A DNA stretch of 15,198 bases, taken from Planctomycetota bacterium (GTDB lineage Bacteria; Planctomycetota; Phycisphaerae; Sedimentisphaerales; Anaerobacaceae). This document shows, piece after piece, positions 14,087 to 15,198 of the stretch (its first letter is position 1; each line of letters begins with the position of its first letter). The notes under the pieces were generated by a model. The model made no database searches. It was not told where the DNA came from and saw nothing but the letters and a program-made list of their open reading frames with translations. Both the position numbers and the translations under genes were made by a program. The stretch covers positions 1-15,198 of the forward strand of contig JAFNGF010000398.1 in NCBI GenBank assembly GCA_017885385.1. Direction: 5' to 3'.

Positions 14087-15058
14087 ATGAAAGTTCAATG
14101 CGAATTATGCCCAAAGATGTGCCTGATTGAGCACGGCCAAAGCGGCGACTGCCGGGTCAGAATTAACATCGACGGCGCCCTTCGCACGGTCGTCTACGGA
14201 TACCCCTGCTCAATTGCTATTGACCCTGTTGAAAAAAAGCCCCTTTTCCATTTCCTGCCGGGCACTAAAGTTCTTTCCACTGCGACTGCCGGCTGTAACC
14301 TTCATTGCCAGTTTTGCCAGAACTGGGAAATATCGCAGGCCAATCCCGAAGACACGCCCGCAACATTCTGCCCGCCGGCAAAGCTGGTGGAGGTCACCAA
14401 GGAAAATCACTGTCCTTCGTTGGCATATACCTACACCGAGCCAATCGTTTACTACGAATACACCTACGATTCCGCGAAGCTGGCCAGAGAGGCGGGCATA
14501 CGGAACGTCCTTGTAACCGCCGGATATATAAATCCCGAGCCCTGGAAGAAATTGCTCAAATATGTCGACGCAGCAAATATAGACCTGAAAGGAATCACCG
14601 AAGAGTTCTACCGTGACGTCTGCTCGGCGACATTGCGGCCGGTACAGAACGCCCTAATCATAGCCAAGGCGAGCGGCGTATGGGTGGAGGTGACGAACCT
14701 GGTTATTCCCACGTTAAACGATAAGGCCGAGCACATACGCCAGCTTGCCCGCTGGGTCAGAACAAACCTGGGCCGCGAGACGCCGCTTCATTTCTCTCAG
14801 TTCTATCCGCGATACAAGATGCGACATCTGCCGCCCACCTCGGCGGAAACTCTGGATATGGCCCGGGAAATCGGGATTAGCGAGGGCCTCGATTATGTCT
14901 ACATCGGAAATATCCTCAGCGAGGCCGGCCAAACCACATATTGCCCGGACTGCAAAGGCGTGCTGATTAAACGCAGCGGTTACACAATCCTTCAGAATCG
15001 GCTCAAGGACGGCCGTTGCCCGGACTGCAAAAAAGAGATTCACGGAGTCTGGAAATGA
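14087..15058 (+). CDS. amrS: AmmeMemoRadiSam-type radical SAM enzyme
   Basis: A 323-aa radical SAM protein related to pyruvate formate-lyase activases, of the type found with AMMECR1 and Memo proteins. The 4Fe-4S/SAM motif is GCNLHCQFCQNW, with Cys70, Cys74 and Cys77. An N-terminal cysteine set (Cys5, Cys8, Cys12, Cys22) matches the family's opening CxxCPxxC...GxC. TYTEPIVYYEY and NIDLKG (584-like strand positions, residues about 164-169) are typical barrel motifs. The C-terminus carries a zinc-ribbon-like pair, CPDC (286-289) and CPDC (311-314). The substrate of this family is not established. No AMMECR1 or Memo gene is in the window, but the downstream side is cut. GAGGT 6 nt before the ATG supports the start; the stop overlaps the next ATG. 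Confidence 0.9.
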   Translation: MKVQCELCPKMCLIEHGQSGDCRVRINIDGALRTVVYGYPCSIAIDPVEKKPLFHFLPGTKVLSTATAGCNLHCQFCQNWEISQANPEDTPATFCPPAKLVEVTKENHCPSLAYTYTEPIVYYEYTYDSAKLAREAGIRNVLVTAGYINPEPWKKLLKYVDAANIDLKGITEEFYRDVCSATLRPVQNALIIAKASGVWVEVTNLVIPTLNDKAEHIRQLARWVRTNLGRETPLHFSQFYPRYKMRHLPPTSAETLDMAREIGISEGLDYVYIGNILSEAGQTTYCPDCKGVLIKRSGYTILQNRLKDGRCPDCKKEIHGVWK

Positions 15059-15198
15059 AGCGCAGAGAATTCCTTCAGAAATTGATTGCAGGCTTTTCGA
15101 CAGTCCCTGTCGGAATTTGGTGCCTGGCGAAAAAAGCGAGCACCCCCAAATTTGTCCGGGCTGTGCGAGTCAGAGAGTATCCGGGGCCTTTAAGGCCG
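15055..15198 (+). CDS. Tat-signal protein, N-terminal 48 residues only
   Basis: Translation from the ATG that overlaps the radical SAM stop (ATGA) gives MKRREFLQKLIAGFSTVPVG followed by IWCLAKKAS and VRAVRVREYPGPLRP, open to the window end. RREFLQK plus a hydrophobic stretch is a twin-arginine export signal. The mature part is too short to assign. The overlap means translational coupling, so this exported protein is probably a functional partner of the radical SAM enzyme. Confidence 0.7.
   Translation, partial: MKRREFLQKLIAGFSTVPVGIWCLAKKASTPKFVRAVRVREYPGPLRP

Overview
The window looks like chromosomal DNA of a bacterium of the Planctomycetota, most likely the Phycisphaerae/Sedimentisphaerales side. 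This is inferred from gene style, not from a marker gene. The clues are two large secreted right-handed beta-helix proteins with dockerin-type EF-hand tails, one opening with the YVDDDA...DGTSW...AYKYLQDAL motif; a Tat-exported Gfo/Idh/MocA oxidoreductase; and many short palindromic repeats between genes. No rRNA, tRNA, CRISPR array, transposase or phage gene was recognised.

Layout. All genes from 64 to 13706 lie on the minus strand, so they read from high to low coordinates. At the right end an AmmeMemoRadiSam-type radical SAM gene (14087-15058) runs divergently on the plus strand. It overlaps by ATGA the start of a Tat-signal protein cut by the window edge. Between it and polX (11976-13706) lies 380 bp packed with three unrelated palindromic elements. 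Downstream of polX come two beta-helix/dockerin genes (9740-11791 and 7582-9732), coupled with a 7-bp gap behind one clear Shine-Dalgarno site and a candidate promoter. After a 250-bp repeat-rich gap follow a THEP1-type NTPase (6767-7330) and a DUF429 gene interrupted by an in-frame amber codon (5985-6755).

A well-formed sigma70-like promoter (5909-5937) then opens a three-gene unit: a SagB-like nitroreductase (5291-5878), a Clp1/Grc3-type polynucleotide 5'-kinase (4396-5271) and the RNA 3'-phosphate cyclase RtcA (3335-4390). Kinase and cyclase are 5 bp apart. After another repeat cluster come an AMP-forming acyl-CoA synthetase (1336-3054) and the Tat oxidoreductase (64-1320), 15 bp apart.

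The most interesting signal is the kinase-cyclase pair: one protein would place a phosphate on RNA 5'-OH ends, the other would cyclise 3'-phosphates, so the unit would edit both ends of broken RNA. Its neighbours THEP1 and DUF429 are also families common in archaea. A second theme is mobile palindromic sequence. Such elements fill most gaps, artificially lengthen several open frames (so many gene starts had to be moved inward), and one has been accepted in frame inside rtcA. Several start sites were chosen by ribosome binding site or promoter position, and the evidence fields say so.
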